Origin: Auraticoccus monumenti
GTDB taxonomy: Bacteria > Actinomycetota > Actinomycetes > Propionibacteriales > Propionibacteriaceae
Length of the DNA: 64,000 bases
NCBI RefSeq assembly: GCF_900101785.1
Contig: NZ_LT629688.1
Span: forward strand, 2,418,001 to 2,482,000
Reading direction: 5' to 3'
The notes under the pieces were generated by a model. That model saw only the letters and a list, made by a program, of their open reading frames with translations, was not told where the DNA came from and did not search any database. This document shows positions 16,022 to 26,100 of this stretch, in pieces (the stretch's first letter is position 1; each line of letters starts with the position of its first letter). Made by a program: the position numbers and the translations under genes.

Positions 16022-17365
16022 TCAGTGCTGGAAGGGGTTCGCCTGGGCGTCGCCGTCGGCCTCCAGCCACAGGGTCTCGATGGCCGGCTCCCCGCGCGAC
16101 ATCTTGAGAGCCTCCAGCGGCAGCTCCGAGCGGCTGCGCAGGTGGCGCTCGCGGGCGGCGTCCAGCGGCTCGGCGCCCACCACCTCTCCGCCCCGGACCA
16201 GCTCCACCAGCAGCGGGCGGTCGTTCGCGTCGCCCTGGGGCGGGGCACCCACCCCGATCACCTCGGCCTCGGCCACGCCGTCGGCGTCCAGGCGGCGCAG
16301 GGCGTGCTTGCGGCCCCCGACCGAGATCTTGTCGGTGCTCTTCTTGGCCACCGGGACCAGCGGTGAGGCCGGGTCGGCGTCGGTGGCCCGGGCCACCAGC
16401 TTGTAGACGAAGCCGCTGGTCGGGTGCCCGCTGCCGGTGACCAGCGCGGTGCCGACGCCGTAGCCGTCGACCGGGGCGCTGGCCAGGGCCGCGATGTTCC
16501 ACTCGTCGAGGTCGGAGGTGACGATGATCCGGGTGCTGGTGGCGCCCAGGGAGTCCAGCAGGGCCCGGACGTTGCGGGCCATCACCGGCAGGTCGCCGGA
16601 GTCCAGCCGGACCGCGCCCAGCCGGCCGGAGGTGAGCTCGACCCCGGTGCGGATCGCCTGCTCCACGTCGTAGGTGTCCACCAGCAGGGTGGTCTCCTCG
16701 CCGAGGGCGGCCAGCTGCGCGCGGAAGGCGTCGGCCTCGGAGTCGTGCAGCAGGGTGAAGGAGTGCGCCGCGGTGCCTCGGGTGGGGATGTCCCAGCGGC
16801 GCCCGGCCTCCAGGTTGGAGGTGGCGGTGAACCCGGCCACCCAGGCGGCGCGGGCGGCCGCCACCGCCGAGCGCTCCTGGGTCCGTCGCGAGCCCATCTC
16901 GATGCAGGGACGGCCCTCGGCCACCGCCGTCATCCGCGAGGCCGCGGAGGCGATCGCGCAGTCGTGGTTGTAGATGCTGAGCAGCACGGTCTCCAGCAGC
17001 ACCGCCTCGGCGAACCCGCCCTCCACCACCACCAGCGGGGAGCCGGGGAAGTAGATCTCGCCCTCCGGGTAGCCCCACACGTCGCCGGAGAACCGGTAGC
17101 CCGCCAGCCACTCCGCGGTGGCGTCGTCGACCACGTCCCGGCCGCGGAGGAAGTCGATCGCCTCCTCGTCGAAGCGGAACCGCTCGATCGCGTCCAGGGC
17201 CCGGCCCACCCCGGCCACCACGCCGTAGCGGCGACCGTCGGGGAGGCGGCGGGGGAAGAGCTCGAAGACCGAACGGCGGTCGGCGGTGCCCGCGGCGAGG
17301 GCGGCACGCACCATGGTCAGCTCGTACTGGTCGGTCAGCAGCGCGGTGGGGAGCACGACGCTCAC
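16022..17365 (-). CDS. pncB: nicotinate phosphoribosyltransferase
   Basis: A 447-residue enzyme joining nicotinate and PRPP to nicotinate mononucleotide. Diagnostic segments are [10 protein letters not shown] at the N-terminus, [45 protein letters not shown] (catalytic His region), VRLDSGDL and VTSDLDEW. The GTG start ([18 protein letters not shown]) is chosen from family alignment; the open frame upstream runs antisense through clpS and is not coding. It is divergent from clpS with a gap of 78 bases and is followed by pncA. Confidence 0.94.
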   Translation of the reverse strand: MSVVLPTALLTDQYELTMVRAALAAGTADRRSVFELFPRRLPDGRRYGVVAGVGRALDAIERFRFDEEAIDFLRGRDVVDDATAEWLAGYRFSGDVWGYPEGEIYFPGSPLVVVEGGFAEAVLLETVLLSIYNHDCAIASAASRMTAVAEGRPCIEMGSRRTQERSAVAAARAAWVAGFTATSNLEAGRRWDIPTRGTAAHSFTLLHDSEADAFRAQLAALGEETTLLVDTYDVEQAIRTGVELTSGRLGAVRLDSGDLPVMARNVRALLDSLGATSTRIIVTSDLDEWNIAALASAPVDGYGVGTALVTGSGHPTSGFVYKLVARATDADPASPLVPVAKKSTDKISVGGRKHALRRLDADGVAEAEVIGVGAPPQGDANDRPLLVELVRGGEVVGAEPLDAARERHLRSRSELPLEALKMSRGEPAIETLWLEADGDAQANPFQH

Positions 17366-17443
17366 TGTGGCACGCCGGGCGCGCCCCCCGCACCCGCGCC
17401 CGGACGGTTGGACCCTGCGGCACCGTTTGCCAGAATGGGCGGC

Positions 17444-17764
17444 ATGTCGGAACCCGGTGGCGCACCTGCCGCACCAGCGCCCGGGGGAGGGACGGCCGTG
17501 GTCGAGCGTCCCGACCTGTCCTCGCTGGCCCAGACCCCCTGGGTGACCATCGTCTGGGACGACCCGGTGAACCTGATGTCCTACGTCGCCCACGTGTTCA
17601 CCGAGTACTTCAAGTACCCGCGGGAGAAGGCCGAGAAGCTGATGATGATGGTCCACACCGAGGGCAGGGCCGTGGTCTCCAGCGGCAGCCGCGAGGCGAT
17701 GGAGCGCGACGTCAACGCCATGCACGACTTCGGCCTGTGGGCCACCCTGGACCGGTCGGAGTGA
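17444..17764 (+). CDS. clpS: ATP-dependent Clp protease adaptor
   Basis: ClpS (106 residues) delivers N-degron substrates to ClpC or ClpA. The core [20 protein letters not shown], with the DDPVN motif and the binding helix [14 protein letters not shown], is intact. Of two in-frame ATGs (17435 and 17444) I prefer 17444, because CAGAAT at 17431-17436 makes a -10 seven bases before it and would overlap the first ATG. The stop overlaps the next GTG, coupling it to the DUF2017 gene, a conserved actinobacterial pair. Confidence 0.93.
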   Translation: MSEPGGAPAAPAPGGGTAVVERPDLSSLAQTPWVTIVWDDPVNLMSYVAHVFTEYFKYPREKAEKLMMMVHTEGRAVVSSGSREAMERDVNAMHDFGLWATLDRSE

Positions 17765-18354
17765 GGCGCTTCGAGCGTCGCCGCAAGCAGGTGGTGGCCT
17801 CCTTCGAGCCCGAGGAGGTGCAGCTGCTCGCGTCCCTGACCGAGCAGCTGGTGGAGCTGCTGACCGAGCACGAGCACCCCCCGGGCTCCGAGCCGGCCCC
17901 CCAGCCGCCGACGGCCGACGTCGACGACCCCTTCGCGATGTGGGAGCGCGACCTGGCCGAGGAGCCGGACCAGCCCGAGGTCCCCGACGACCCGGTGCTG
18001 CAACGGCTCTTCCCCAACGCCTACCCCCACGACCCGCAGGCCTCGGCGGACTTCCGCCGCTACACCGAGCGGGACGCCCGCACCGCCAAGATCGACGCCG
18101 CCCGGACGGTGCTGGCCGCGCTGGCCGCCAGCCGCGACGGCCGGGACCCGGTCCGGGTGCCCCTGGCCGAGGCCGACGCCTGGCTGAAGACGCTGACCAA
18201 CCTCCGGCTCAGCATCGCCACCCGGCTGCAGATCACCGACGCCGAGAGCGGGGAGGAGCTGTCCCAGCTGCCCGACGACGACCCGCGCGCGTTCATGTAC
18301 GGGGTCTACGAGTGGCTGGCCTTCGCCCAGGAGACGCTGGTCGCCGCCCTCTGA
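17761..18354 (+). CDS. DUF2017 family protein
   Basis: A 197-residue cytosolic helical protein ([44 protein letters not shown]). DUF2017 proteins nearly always follow clpS in Actinobacteria; function unknown but plausibly linked to proteolysis. The GTG overlaps the clpS stop (GTGA); an upstream in-frame start at 17737 lies within clpS. Middle residues 55-75 are Pro/Asp-rich and likely disordered. Confidence 0.88.
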   Translation: MRRFERRRKQVVASFEPEEVQLLASLTEQLVELLTEHEHPPGSEPAPQPPTADVDDPFAMWERDLAEEPDQPEVPDDPVLQRLFPNAYPHDPQASADFRRYTERDARTAKIDAARTVLAALAASRDGRDPVRVPLAEADAWLKTLTNLRLSIATRLQITDAESGEELSQLPDDDPRAFMYGVYEWLAFAQETLVAAL

Positions 18355-18371
18355 CGGGGCGGCTCCGGCGG

Positions 18372-18377
18372 TAGCGT
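18372..18377 (+). promoter_or_regulatory. -10 hexamer TAGCGT before murI
   Basis: TAGCGT ends seven bases before GTG 18385. Because GTG 18376 would lie inside this hexamer, it argues for the second GTG as the murI start. Confidence 0.45.
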
Positions 18378-18384
18378 GCCTCCC

Positions 18385-19182
18385 GTGAGCCCTACCGACG
18401 CGCCGATCGGCGTCTTCGACTCCGGTTTCGGCGGCCTGACCGTGGCGCGGGCGCTGGTGGACCAGCTGCCCTCGGAGGACCTGCTGTACCTCGGCGACAC
18501 GGCTCGCGCGCCGTACGGGCCGCTGCCGATCGACGTCGTCCGCGAGTACGCGCTGGAGTGCCTGGACCACCTGGCCGAGCAGGGGGTCAAGGCGATGGTG
18601 ATCGCCTGCAACTCCGCCTCCTCGGCGATGCTGCGCGACGCCCGCCAGCGCTACGACGTGCCGGTGGTCGACGTCATCCTGCCGGCCGCCCGCCGCGCCG
18701 CCCGGACCACCCGCAACCGCCGGATCGGGGTCATCTGCACCGAGGCCACCGCCTCCTCCGGCGCCTACGCCGACGCGCTGGGGGTGGCCCCGGTCGAGAT
18801 CACCACCCAGGCCTGCCCGAGGTTCGTGGAGCTCATCGAGGCCGGTGTCACCAGCGGCCCGGAGCTGCTGGCGGTGGCCGAGGAGTACCTGGCCCCGGTG
18901 CGGGCCGCCGGCGTGGACACGCTGGTGCTCGGCTGCACCCACTACCCGCTGCTGACCGGCGTCATCTCCTACCTGCTCGGTCCGGAGGTGACCTTGGTCT
19001 CCAGTGCGGACGAGGGCGCCGACCACACCTACGCGACGCTGCTGGGCGCCGGGCTGCTCCGCGCCGAGCCCGGACGCCTGGGCCGGCACGAGTTCATCAC
19101 CACCGGGGCCCCGGACGCCTTCGCCGGGATCGGCCGCCGGCTCGTCGGGGAGTGGGTGGGGCATGTCCGCCAGTTCAGCTGA
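18385..19182 (+). CDS. murI: glutamate racemase
   Basis: A 265-residue enzyme interconverting L- and D-glutamate for peptidoglycan. The two catalytic cysteines are C75 in VIACNSASSAML and C184 in LVLGCTHYPLL; the N-terminal IGVFDSGFGGLTV and the DTARAPYG loop are also present. The start is set at GTG 18385 from the -10 spacing; GTG 18376 would add three residues. It overlaps the following MBL-fold gene by 20 bases, matching the mycobacterial order murI-Rv1339-rph-rdgB. Confidence 0.95.
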   Translation: MSPTDAPIGVFDSGFGGLTVARALVDQLPSEDLLYLGDTARAPYGPLPIDVVREYALECLDHLAEQGVKAMVIACNSASSAMLRDARQRYDVPVVDVILPAARRAARTTRNRRIGVICTEATASSGAYADALGVAPVEITTQACPRFVELIEAGVTSGPELLAVAEEYLAPVRAAGVDTLVLGCTHYPLLTGVISYLLGPEVTLVSSADEGADHTYATLLGAGLLRAEPGRLGRHEFITTGAPDAFAGIGRRLVGEWVGHVRQFS

Positions 19183-19984
19183 TCGCGTCGTCGAGGGTCT
19201 GGAGCTGACCGTGGTCGGCTGCACCGGGTCGGCGTCGGGTCCGGACTCACCGGCGTCCTGCTACCTGGTGCAGGCGCCGGACGGGGACGGCGTGGCCAGC
19301 CTGGTCCTCGACCTCGGACCGGGGGCGTTCGGCGCGCTGACCCGGTACGTCGACGCGGCCGCGGTGACCGCGATCGGGTTCAGCCACCTGCACGCCGACC
19401 ACTGCGGGGACTTCGGGTCCTTCCACGTCGCCGCCCACTACTCACCCGGCGCGCCGTTCCGCACCGCGCTGTACGGACCGGCGGGCACCTCCCGCCGGCT
19501 GGGTCGGATGTACGAGGTGGACGAGGCCGACGTCGACGCCTTCGCCGCCCGCTGGCCGGCCACCCCGTGGGCGCCGGAGCAGCAGGTCGGGCCGTTCACG
19601 GTGCGCACCGTGCGGGTGGTGCACCCGGTCGAGGCCTACGCGGTCCGGGTCGAGTGGGGTGGGGAGTCGCTCACCTTCACCGGTGACACGGCCTGGTCCG
19701 ACGAGCTGGTCGGGCTGGCCACGGGCACGGGGCTGCTGCTGGCCGAGGCGGGTCACCCGAGCGGGGTCGAGGCCACGCCCGGCGTGCACCTGACCCCTCC
19801 CGAGGTGGCCGAGCTGGCCCGGCGCAGCGGTGCCGGCACCACGGTGCTCACCCACGTCTCGCCCTGGTTCGACGTCGAGGCCTTCCGTGCCGAGGCGTCG
19901 GCACGGCTGGGCGCCGAGGTGGTGGCGGCGCGGTCCGGGCTCCGGCTGGGGGTCCGCGGGGGGCGCGCGCACCCGTTGGGTTGA
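19163..19984 (+). CDS. MBL-fold phosphodiesterase, Rv1339-like
   Basis: A 273-residue metallo-beta-lactamase-fold hydrolase with HLHADH (H75, H77, D79, H80), GDTAWSD and a late THVSPW histidine, the two-metal set of RNase Z/phosphodiesterase-like members. Its place between murI and rph is that of M. tuberculosis Rv1339, described as an atypical class II cAMP phosphodiesterase, so cyclic-nucleotide hydrolysis is the best guess. RNase Z is less likely because the long exosite is absent. ATG 19163 lies inside murI, and the open frame upstream is not coding. Confidence 0.82.
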   Translation: MSASSADRVVEGLELTVVGCTGSASGPDSPASCYLVQAPDGDGVASLVLDLGPGAFGALTRYVDAAAVTAIGFSHLHADHCGDFGSFHVAAHYSPGAPFRTALYGPAGTSRRLGRMYEVDEADVDAFAARWPATPWAPEQQVGPFTVRTVRVVHPVEAYAVRVEWGGESLTFTGDTAWSDELVGLATGTGLLLAEAGHPSGVEATPGVHLTPPEVAELARRSGAGTTVLTHVSPWFDVEAFRAEASARLGAEVVAARSGLRLGVRGGRAHPLG

Positions 19985-20004
19985 TCCCGCCGGTCGGTCG
20001 GGGA

Positions 20005-20341
20005 GACGGATTTCGGTGGTCAGTCGTCCGGCGGGGCCCCGACGCCGCAGTCGTGCCGCGGGATGCCGCTGCCTGACGGCTGACCGACCCGCAGAATCCG
20101 TCCTCCCTCCCATTCCCCGGCCTGCACCGGGACCTCCGGCTGCGGCGCTGAACGGTCGTGGCCGGGCGGCCAGCGGATCTCGTCGGTCAGTCGCACCGCG
20201 AGGACCGTTCAGCCCAGTGCTGACCCGGGACGGGACTGCGCGTCCGGGTGACGGACCGGCACAATCCGTTCCCCGGCGTCTGGCCGGCCTGGTGGGCGCC
20301 ACGGGGCTGCGGGTCCGGGTGACTGACCCTCGGAGTCCGCC
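20005..20341. repeat. four dispersed copies of a ~21-25-bp element in the 412-base gap before rph
   Basis: The gap 19985-20396 has no gene. It carries similar elements with the core GACNGACC...AATCCGT at 20079-20103, 20248-20272 and 20319-20341 (degenerate), and an inverted copy at 20005-20025. A separate inverted pair, GCTGAACGGTC near 20146 and its complement GACCGTTCAGC near 20205, can form an 11-bp stem around about 50 bases. A protein-binding or RNA-structure role is possible; nothing links it to a known family. Confidence 0.6.
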
Positions 20342-20384
20342 TCGGCAGCACCGGTCGTGGGCTCGGGCCTCCGACCGGCACCGA

Positions 20385-20390
20385 TAGGCT
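20385..20390 (+). promoter_or_regulatory. -10 hexamer TAGGCT before rph
   Basis: TAGGCT ends six bases before ATG 20397, giving a likely leaderless transcript for the rph to aldolase operon. Confidence 0.5.
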
Positions 20391-20396
20391 CCGACC

Positions 20397-21154
<758 letters not shown>

Positions 21155-21158
<4 letters not shown>

Positions 21159-21778
21159 CCACCCCGCCCCGGGTGGTGCTGGCCACCAACAACGCCAAGA
21201 AGCTGGCCGAGCTCCGCCGGGTGGTGGGCGGCGACGTCGAGGTGCTCGCCCTGGCCGACGTCGACCCCTACCCCGAGCCGGCCGAGACCGAGCGGAGCTT
21301 CGAGGGCAACGCGCTGCTCAAGGCCCGGGCCTGCGTGGCCGCCACCGGTCTGCCGGCGCTGGCCGACGACTCCGGACTCGAGGTGGACGTGCTGAACGGC
21401 ATGCCGGGGGTCCGCTCGGCCCGCTGGGCGGGGGTGCACGGCGACGACCGCGCCAACCTGGAGCTGCTGCTGCGCCAGGTCGACGACGTCCCCGCCGGGG
21501 AGCGCGGAGCCCGCTTCGTCTGCGCGCTGGCGCTGGTGCTGCCCGACGGCACCGAGCACGTCGAGCGCCGCGTCTGGGAAGGTCGGCTGGCCACCGCCCC
21601 GGTGGGAGAGAATGGCTTCGGCTACGACCCGGTCTTCCTGCCCGAGGGCGCCGGCGGGAGCACCGCGGCCGAGCTGGAGCCGGCGGAGAAGGACGCGGTC
21701 AGCCACCGCGGTCAGGCCGTCCGGGCGATGGCCTCGACGTTGTCGACGGTGCTGGGAGCAGGAGGGGATCGCAGGTGA
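21155..21778 (+). CDS. rdgB: XTP/dITP pyrophosphatase (non-canonical purine NTPase)
   Basis: A 207-residue house-cleaning enzyme hydrolysing deaminated purine NTPs to NMP and pyrophosphate. Motifs: TNNAKK (11-16), [10 protein letters not shown] with E50 and N52, ADDSGLEV with D71/D72, [12 protein letters not shown] and GFGYDPVF. The GTG overlaps the rph stop (GTGA), and this rph-rdgB pair is widely conserved. A short linker near residue 160 ([17 protein letters not shown]) replaces the usual GKTMAEL variant. Confidence 0.96.
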
Positions 21779-22584
21779 AGGCCTATCTCGAGCTGGTGGA
21801 GCGCGTGCTGCGTGAGGGCGTCGTCAAGGGCGACCGCACCGGCACCGGCACCCGCAGCGTCTTCGGGCACCAGATGCGCTTCGACCTCTCGGCCGGCTTC
21901 CCGCTGGTCACCACCAAGAAGGTGCACACCCGCTCGGTCTTCGGCGAGCTGCTGTGGTTCCTGCAGGGTGCGACCAACGTGGCGTGGCTGCACGAGCAGA
22001 GGATCTCCATCTGGGACGAGTGGGCCGACGCCGACGGCGAGCTCGGACCGGTCTACGGCCACCAGTGGCGCAGCTGGCCCGACGGCGACGGCGGCACCAT
22101 CGACCAGATCAGGGCCGTGGTCGAGGGCATCCGCACCAACCCGGACTCGCGTCGGCACGTGGTGAGCGCCTGGAACGTCGCCGCGCTCGACGACATGGCG
22201 CTGCCGCCCTGCCACACCCTGTTCCAGTTCTACGTCGCCCCCGACCCCGACGGACCGGGGCGACTGTCCTGCCAGCTGTACCAGCGCTCGGCCGACGTCT
22301 TCCTCGGGGTGCCGTTCAACATCGCCTCCTACGCGCTGCTGACGCACATGGTGGCCCAGGTGACCGGGCTCCAGGTCGGCGACTTCGTGCACACCCTCGG
22401 TGACGCTCACCTCTACCTGAACCACCTGGAGCAGGCCGAGCTGCAGCTGACGCGGGAGCCGCGACCGCTGCCCACCCTGTGGCTGGACCCCGAGGTCACC
22501 GACATCGACGCCTTCACGCTGGACTCGATCCGGGTCGAGGGCTACGACCCGCACCCGGGCATCAAGGCCCCGATCGCCGTCTGA
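21775..22584 (+). CDS. thyA: thymidylate synthase
   Basis: A 269-residue folate-dependent enzyme making dTMP from dUMP. The catalytic cysteine is C146 ([12 protein letters not shown]), the same number as in E. coli. Also seen are [58 protein letters not shown] and the terminal IKAPIAV. The GTG overlaps the rdgB stop, and its own stop shares a base with the folA ATG. Directly paired with folA, which regenerates tetrahydrofolate. Confidence 0.97.
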   Translation: MKAYLELVERVLREGVVKGDRTGTGTRSVFGHQMRFDLSAGFPLVTTKKVHTRSVFGELLWFLQGATNVAWLHEQRISIWDEWADADGELGPVYGHQWRSWPDGDGGTIDQIRAVVEGIRTNPDSRRHVVSAWNVAALDDMALPPCHTLFQFYVAPDPDGPGRLSCQLYQRSADVFLGVPFNIASYALLTHMVAQVTGLQVGDFVHTLGDAHLYLNHLEQAELQLTREPRPLPTLWLDPEVTDIDAFTLDSIRVEGYDPHPGIKAPIAV

Positions 22585-23105
22585 TGACCTCCCCCTCCCC
22601 GGACCGCGCGGTGGTCGCGGTCGCCGCCGTGGCGCGCAACGGCGTCATCGGCAACGGCCCCGACATCCCCTGGCACGTGCCCGGTGAGCAGGCCCGCTTC
22701 AAGCGGCTCACCATGGGCGGCGTGCTGGTGATGGGCCGGCGCACCTACGAGTCCATCGGACGCCCGCTGCCCGGCCGTCGCACCGTGGTCCTGTCCCGCG
22801 GCCCCGGCTGGGCGCCCGCGCCCGAGCACGCCGACCGGGTCGACGTGGTGGGCACGCCGGAGGAGGCGCTGGAGGTGGCCGCCGGCCACCCCGGCACGAC
22901 CTTCGTGGCCGGTGGCGGCGAGGTGTACCGGCTGCTGTGGCCCTGGACGACCGTGCTGGAGCTGACCGAGATCGACCTCGAGCCCGACGGCGACGTCACC
23001 TTCCCCGAGATCGGTCCGGGGTGGGTCGAGGTGTCGCGGGAGCCGCACGAGGGCCACAGCTACGTCCGCTGGGAGCGGACGCCGGATCAGGAGGAGCACC
23101 AGTGA
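22584..23105 (+). CDS. folA: dihydrofolate reductase
   Basis: A 173-residue NADPH-dependent enzyme recycling the dihydrofolate produced by ThyA. Residues 11-40 (VAAVARNGVIGNGPDIPWHV) hold the substrate loop with the catalytic D in DIPW, followed by FKRLTMGGVLVMGRRTYESIGRPLPGRR and FVAGGGEVYRLL. The ATG shares a base with the thyA stop (TGATG); a longer upstream frame is the thyA shadow. The next gene starts inside its stop. Confidence 0.96.
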   Translation: MTSPSPDRAVVAVAAVARNGVIGNGPDIPWHVPGEQARFKRLTMGGVLVMGRRTYESIGRPLPGRRTVVLSRGPGWAPAPEHADRVDVVGTPEEALEVAAGHPGTTFVAGGGEVYRLLWPWTTVLELTEIDLEPDGDVTFPEIGPGWVEVSREPHEGHSYVRWERTPDQEEHQ

Positions 23106-24016
23106 GTCAGCCGCGCGCCGCGATCGGCCTCGACGTCGGCGGGACGGCCACCAAGGCGGTGGTCTGCGACGACGACGGGCAGATCCTGGCCCGGGCCGAG
23201 GTGCCGACCCCACCGCAGGCGGTGGGGCTGATGGACTCCCTGGCCGCCGTGGTGGTGACCCTGGAGGCGGCGGTCCCGGCGGGCACCGTGCTGGAGCCCG
23301 CGGTGGCGTTGTGCGTGCCCGGCATCGTCGACGACACCCGTGGGGTGGCGGTGCACTCCACCAACCTCGGCTGGCGCGACGCCCCGCTGGCCGCGCAGCT
23401 GGCCGAGCGGCTGGGACGTCCCGCCCTGCTCGGCCACGACGTGCGGGCCGGCGGGCTGGCCGAGCTGCGCTGGGGAGCGGCGGCGGGGTCGGCCTCGATG
23501 ATGTTCGTGGCGGTGGGCACCGGCATCGCCACCGCGCTCGTGCTGGACGGGCGGCCGGTGGTCGCCGGCGGGTACGCGGGGGAGAGCGGCCACGTGCTGG
23601 TCCCCGACCCGGACTCGGGCCAGCCGGTGCTGCTGGAGCAGGTCGCCTCGGCCTCGGCCATCGCCCGACGCTGGTCCGAGCGCTCGGGCCGGACGGCCGC
23701 CGGCAGCCTCGAGGTCTTCCAGGCCGCCGAGCAGGAGGACCCGGTGGCCGCTGAGGTGATCGCCGACGCGGTGGAGGTGCTGGCCGACGTGCTGGCCTGC
23801 CAGCTCGCTCTGGTCGGGCCGGTGCCGGTGGTGGTCGGCGGCGGGCTGAGCAAGGCCGGGGACGCCGTGCTGCGGCCGCTGCGGAGCGAGATCGACCGTC
23901 GGCTGGTGCTCTTCGACGCGCCGCCGGTCACGGCGGCACGGCTGGGGTCGTGGGCGGGGGCGATGGGCAGCGCGGCGCTGGCCCTGGGGGCGGGACGAGC
24001 AGAGGGAGCGGCATGA
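23102..24016 (+). CDS. ROK-family sugar kinase lacking the zinc-cysteine motif
   Basis: A 304-residue protein with the ASKHA ATP site DVGGTATKA, PGIVDD, GHDVRAGGLAE and VAVGTGIATAL, followed by GESGHVLV. The usual ROK zinc motif CxCGxxGCLE is replaced by a segment with no cysteine at all (DPDSGQPVLLEQ); the histidine of GHV and the glutamate of LLEQ remain. A glucokinase-like activity on an aldohexose or amino sugar is likely, but the substrate is uncertain. Coupled on both sides to folA and a class II aldolase. Confidence 0.82.
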   Translation: MSQPRAAIGLDVGGTATKAVVCDDDGQILARAEVPTPPQAVGLMDSLAAVVVTLEAAVPAGTVLEPAVALCVPGIVDDTRGVAVHSTNLGWRDAPLAAQLAERLGRPALLGHDVRAGGLAELRWGAAAGSASMMFVAVGTGIATALVLDGRPVVAGGYAGESGHVLVPDPDSGQPVLLEQVASASAIARRWSERSGRTAAGSLEVFQAAEQEDPVAAEVIADAVEVLADVLACQLALVGPVPVVVGGGLSKAGDAVLRPLRSEIDRRLVLFDAPPVTAARLGSWAGAMGSAALALGAGRAEGAA

Positions 24017-24927
24017 GCACAGCGCAGGAGCCGGCGGGTCTGGTGCGCCGCCACGAGCAGGAGACGTCGGGTGCGGAGCGGCACGACCTGGCCGCGCTGG
24101 CCCGGGAGGCTGCCGGGCAGCGGGTCGGGCTGGGGGCGTTCAACGTCATCCAGCTCGAGCACGCGACCGCCCTGGTGCGCGCCGCGGAGGCGGCCGGTCG
24201 TCCGGTGGTGCTGCAGATCAGCCAGAACGCGGTGCGGTACCACGGCGCGCTGGAGCCGGTGCTGGCCGCGACGCTGGCCGTGGCCCGTGCCGCGACGGTG
24301 CCGGTGGTGGTGCACCTGGACCACGCCGAGGACACCGACCTGGTGCGGCGGGCGGTCGAGCTGGGCGTCCACTCCGTGATGTACGACGGCTCGCACCTGG
24401 ACTACGACACCAACGTGGCCACCACGGCGGAGATGGTGGCCCACTGCCACGCCGCCGGGGTGGTGGTCGAGGCCGAGCTCGGTGAGGTCGGCGGCAAGGA
24501 CGGGGTGCACGCACCCGGGGCGCGCACCGACCCCGACGAGGCCGCCGCCTTCGTCGAGGCCACCGGGGTCGACCTGCTCGCGGTGGCCGTCGGCTCCTCG
24601 CACGCCATGACCACCCGCGACGCGGTGCTGGACACCGAGCTGGTGGCCGCGCTGGCCGCCCGGCTCACGGTGCCGCTGGTGCTGCACGGGTCGTCGGGGG
24701 TCAGCGACGAGGGGATGCTGGCCGCGATCGAGGCGGGGATGACCAAGATCAACGTCTCCACCCACCTCAACCAGGTGATGACGGCCGCGGTGCGCGAGGT
24801 GCTGGTGCAGGAGAAGCCTCCGGTCGACCCCCGCAAGTGGCTCGCGCCGGGCCGCCAGGCCGTCGAGGACGAGGCGACGCGCCTGCTGCGCCTGTACAGC
24901 CGGGGTCGGGCGGGGTCGGCCGAATAG
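24013..24927 (+). CDS. class II ketose-bisphosphate aldolase (GatY/KbaY/Fba type)
   Basis: A 304-residue zinc aldolase. Motifs: GAFNVIQLEH, HLDHAED with catalytic D103 and zinc ligand H104, MYDGSHLDYDTN, EAELGEVGGKDG, VGSSHAM, LHGSSGVSD and KINVSTHL. The family cleaves fructose- or tagatose-1,6-bisphosphate; the subfamily cannot be settled from motifs. ATG 24013 overlaps the stop of the ROK kinase gene, so the kinase and aldolase probably serve one sugar route, although this is not the arrangement of housekeeping fba. Confidence 0.85.
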   Translation: MSTAQEPAGLVRRHEQETSGAERHDLAALAREAAGQRVGLGAFNVIQLEHATALVRAAEAAGRPVVLQISQNAVRYHGALEPVLAATLAVARAATVPVVVHLDHAEDTDLVRRAVELGVHSVMYDGSHLDYDTNVATTAEMVAHCHAAGVVVEAELGEVGGKDGVHAPGARTDPDEAAAFVEATGVDLLAVAVGSSHAMTTRDAVLDTELVAALAARLTVPLVLHGSSGVSDEGMLAAIEAGMTKINVSTHLNQVMTAAVREVLVQEKPPVDPRKWLAPGRQAVEDEATRLLRLYSRGRAGSAE

Positions 24928-24930
24928 ACT
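24925..24930 (+). promoter_or_regulatory. -10 hexamer TAGACT
   Basis: TAGACT overlaps the aldolase stop codon and precedes a 32-base leader with GAGAGGAG ahead of GTG 24963, a conventional leadered start. Confidence 0.35.
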
Positions 24931-24962
24931 CGCCCGCGCACCGACCGCCGAGAGGAGCACGC

Positions 24963-26090
24963 GTGCCCGCCACCGACTTCTTCACCGAGTCCTTCCACGC
25001 CCGCTACGCCGAGGAGGCTGGACGGCTGGGCCGTTTCAACCTGGCGCTGTTCGGCAAGACCGGGGTCGGGAAGTCGACCCTGGTCAACGCGATCTTCGGT
25101 GAGGAGGTGGCCCGGACCGGGATCGGGGAGCCGGTCACCGACGGCTCCCACCTCTACCTGGACAAGCGCGGCTTCCTCGGGGTGGTCGACACCAAGGGCC
25201 TGGAGCTGGGCCGCGACGACAAGGCGCTGCTGCGCGACGTCGACGAGATGGTCAAGAAGGGGCGCAAGCTCCCGCTGTCCGAGCAGGTGCACGTGGCCTG
25301 GTACTGCCTGCGGGGCCTGGACCGTCGTTTCGAGGACTCCGAGGCCGAGTTCATCACCCACCTCGCCGACCTGGGGATGCCGGTGGTGGTGGTGCTCACC
25401 CAGGTGCCGATGCGCGACGGGCAGTACCACCCGGACGCGGTCGAGCTGGGCCGCCACATCATCGCCCGCGACCTGCCCATCGTGGACGGCCGTCCGCACT
25501 TCGTCTTCGCCATGAGGGACCAGTTCACCGGTCAGCCGCCCCACGGCTTGATGGAGCTGCTCGATGCCACCTTTCGCGTTGCTCCCGAAGGTGTCGAGGG
25601 AGCGCTCGCAGCCGCGCAGCAGATCGACCTGGCGCGGAAGGCGAAGGTAGCCCAGCAGCACATCGGCGCCACGGTGACCGCCGCGGCCGGTGCGGCCGCG
25701 ATCCCGATCCCGTTCAGCGACGCGGCGATGCTGGTGCCGCTGCAGCTGGCCATGATGGCCCGGATCGCCCAGCTGTACGGGCTGCGGGTGGACCGCGCCG
25801 CGATGCTGGCGCTGGCCTCGTCCGCGGCCGCCACGGCCGGTGGCCGGGCGGTGGCGACCAACCTGCTCAAGTTCATCCCGGGCGCGGGGTCCATCGCCGG
25901 TGGGGCGATCGGGGCCGGCGTGGCCGGGGCGTTCACGCTGGCCATGGGTCAGGCCTGGCTGGTGGTGTGCCAGCGGGCGGCGAGCGGCAGCATCCCGTCG
26001 GTGGACGGTGTGATCGACTCCGCTGCGGCCCAGGCGCTGTTCGCCAGCGAGTTCAGCAAGCACGTCCCGAAGGTGCGGACGAAGAAGTGA
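24963..26090 (+). CDS. dynamin/Era-like GTPase with DUF697 membrane-associated domain
   Basis: A 375-residue protein. The G1 P-loop GKTGVGKST is at residues 31-39 and G3 is DTKGLE; the usual G4 NKxD is replaced by TQVP. From about residue 225 the C-terminal half is a DUF697/YcjF-like domain with amphipathic and Gly/Ala-rich hydrophobic helices (AAAGAAAIPIPFSDAAMLVP, FIPGAGSIAGGAIGAG). Such proteins are thought to act at the membrane under stress; no role is proven. The GTG has GAGAGGAG upstream. It ends ten bases before a PBP gene. Confidence 0.8.
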   Translation: MPATDFFTESFHARYAEEAGRLGRFNLALFGKTGVGKSTLVNAIFGEEVARTGIGEPVTDGSHLYLDKRGFLGVVDTKGLELGRDDKALLRDVDEMVKKGRKLPLSEQVHVAWYCLRGLDRRFEDSEAEFITHLADLGMPVVVVLTQVPMRDGQYHPDAVELGRHIIARDLPIVDGRPHFVFAMRDQFTGQPPHGLMELLDATFRVAPEGVEGALAAAQQIDLARKAKVAQQHIGATVTAAAGAAAIPIPFSDAAMLVPLQLAMMARIAQLYGLRVDRAAMLALASSAAATAGGRAVATNLLKFIPGAGSIAGGAIGAGVAGAFTLAMGQAWLVVCQRAASGSIPSVDGVIDSAAAQALFASEFSKHVPKVRTKK

Positions 26091-26100
26091 GGAGCTGCAC

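Noticed and set aside
15615-17474. 619-residue minus-strand open frame over pncA-pncB
   Set aside because: Out-of-frame shadow of pncB; family motifs are in the other frame.
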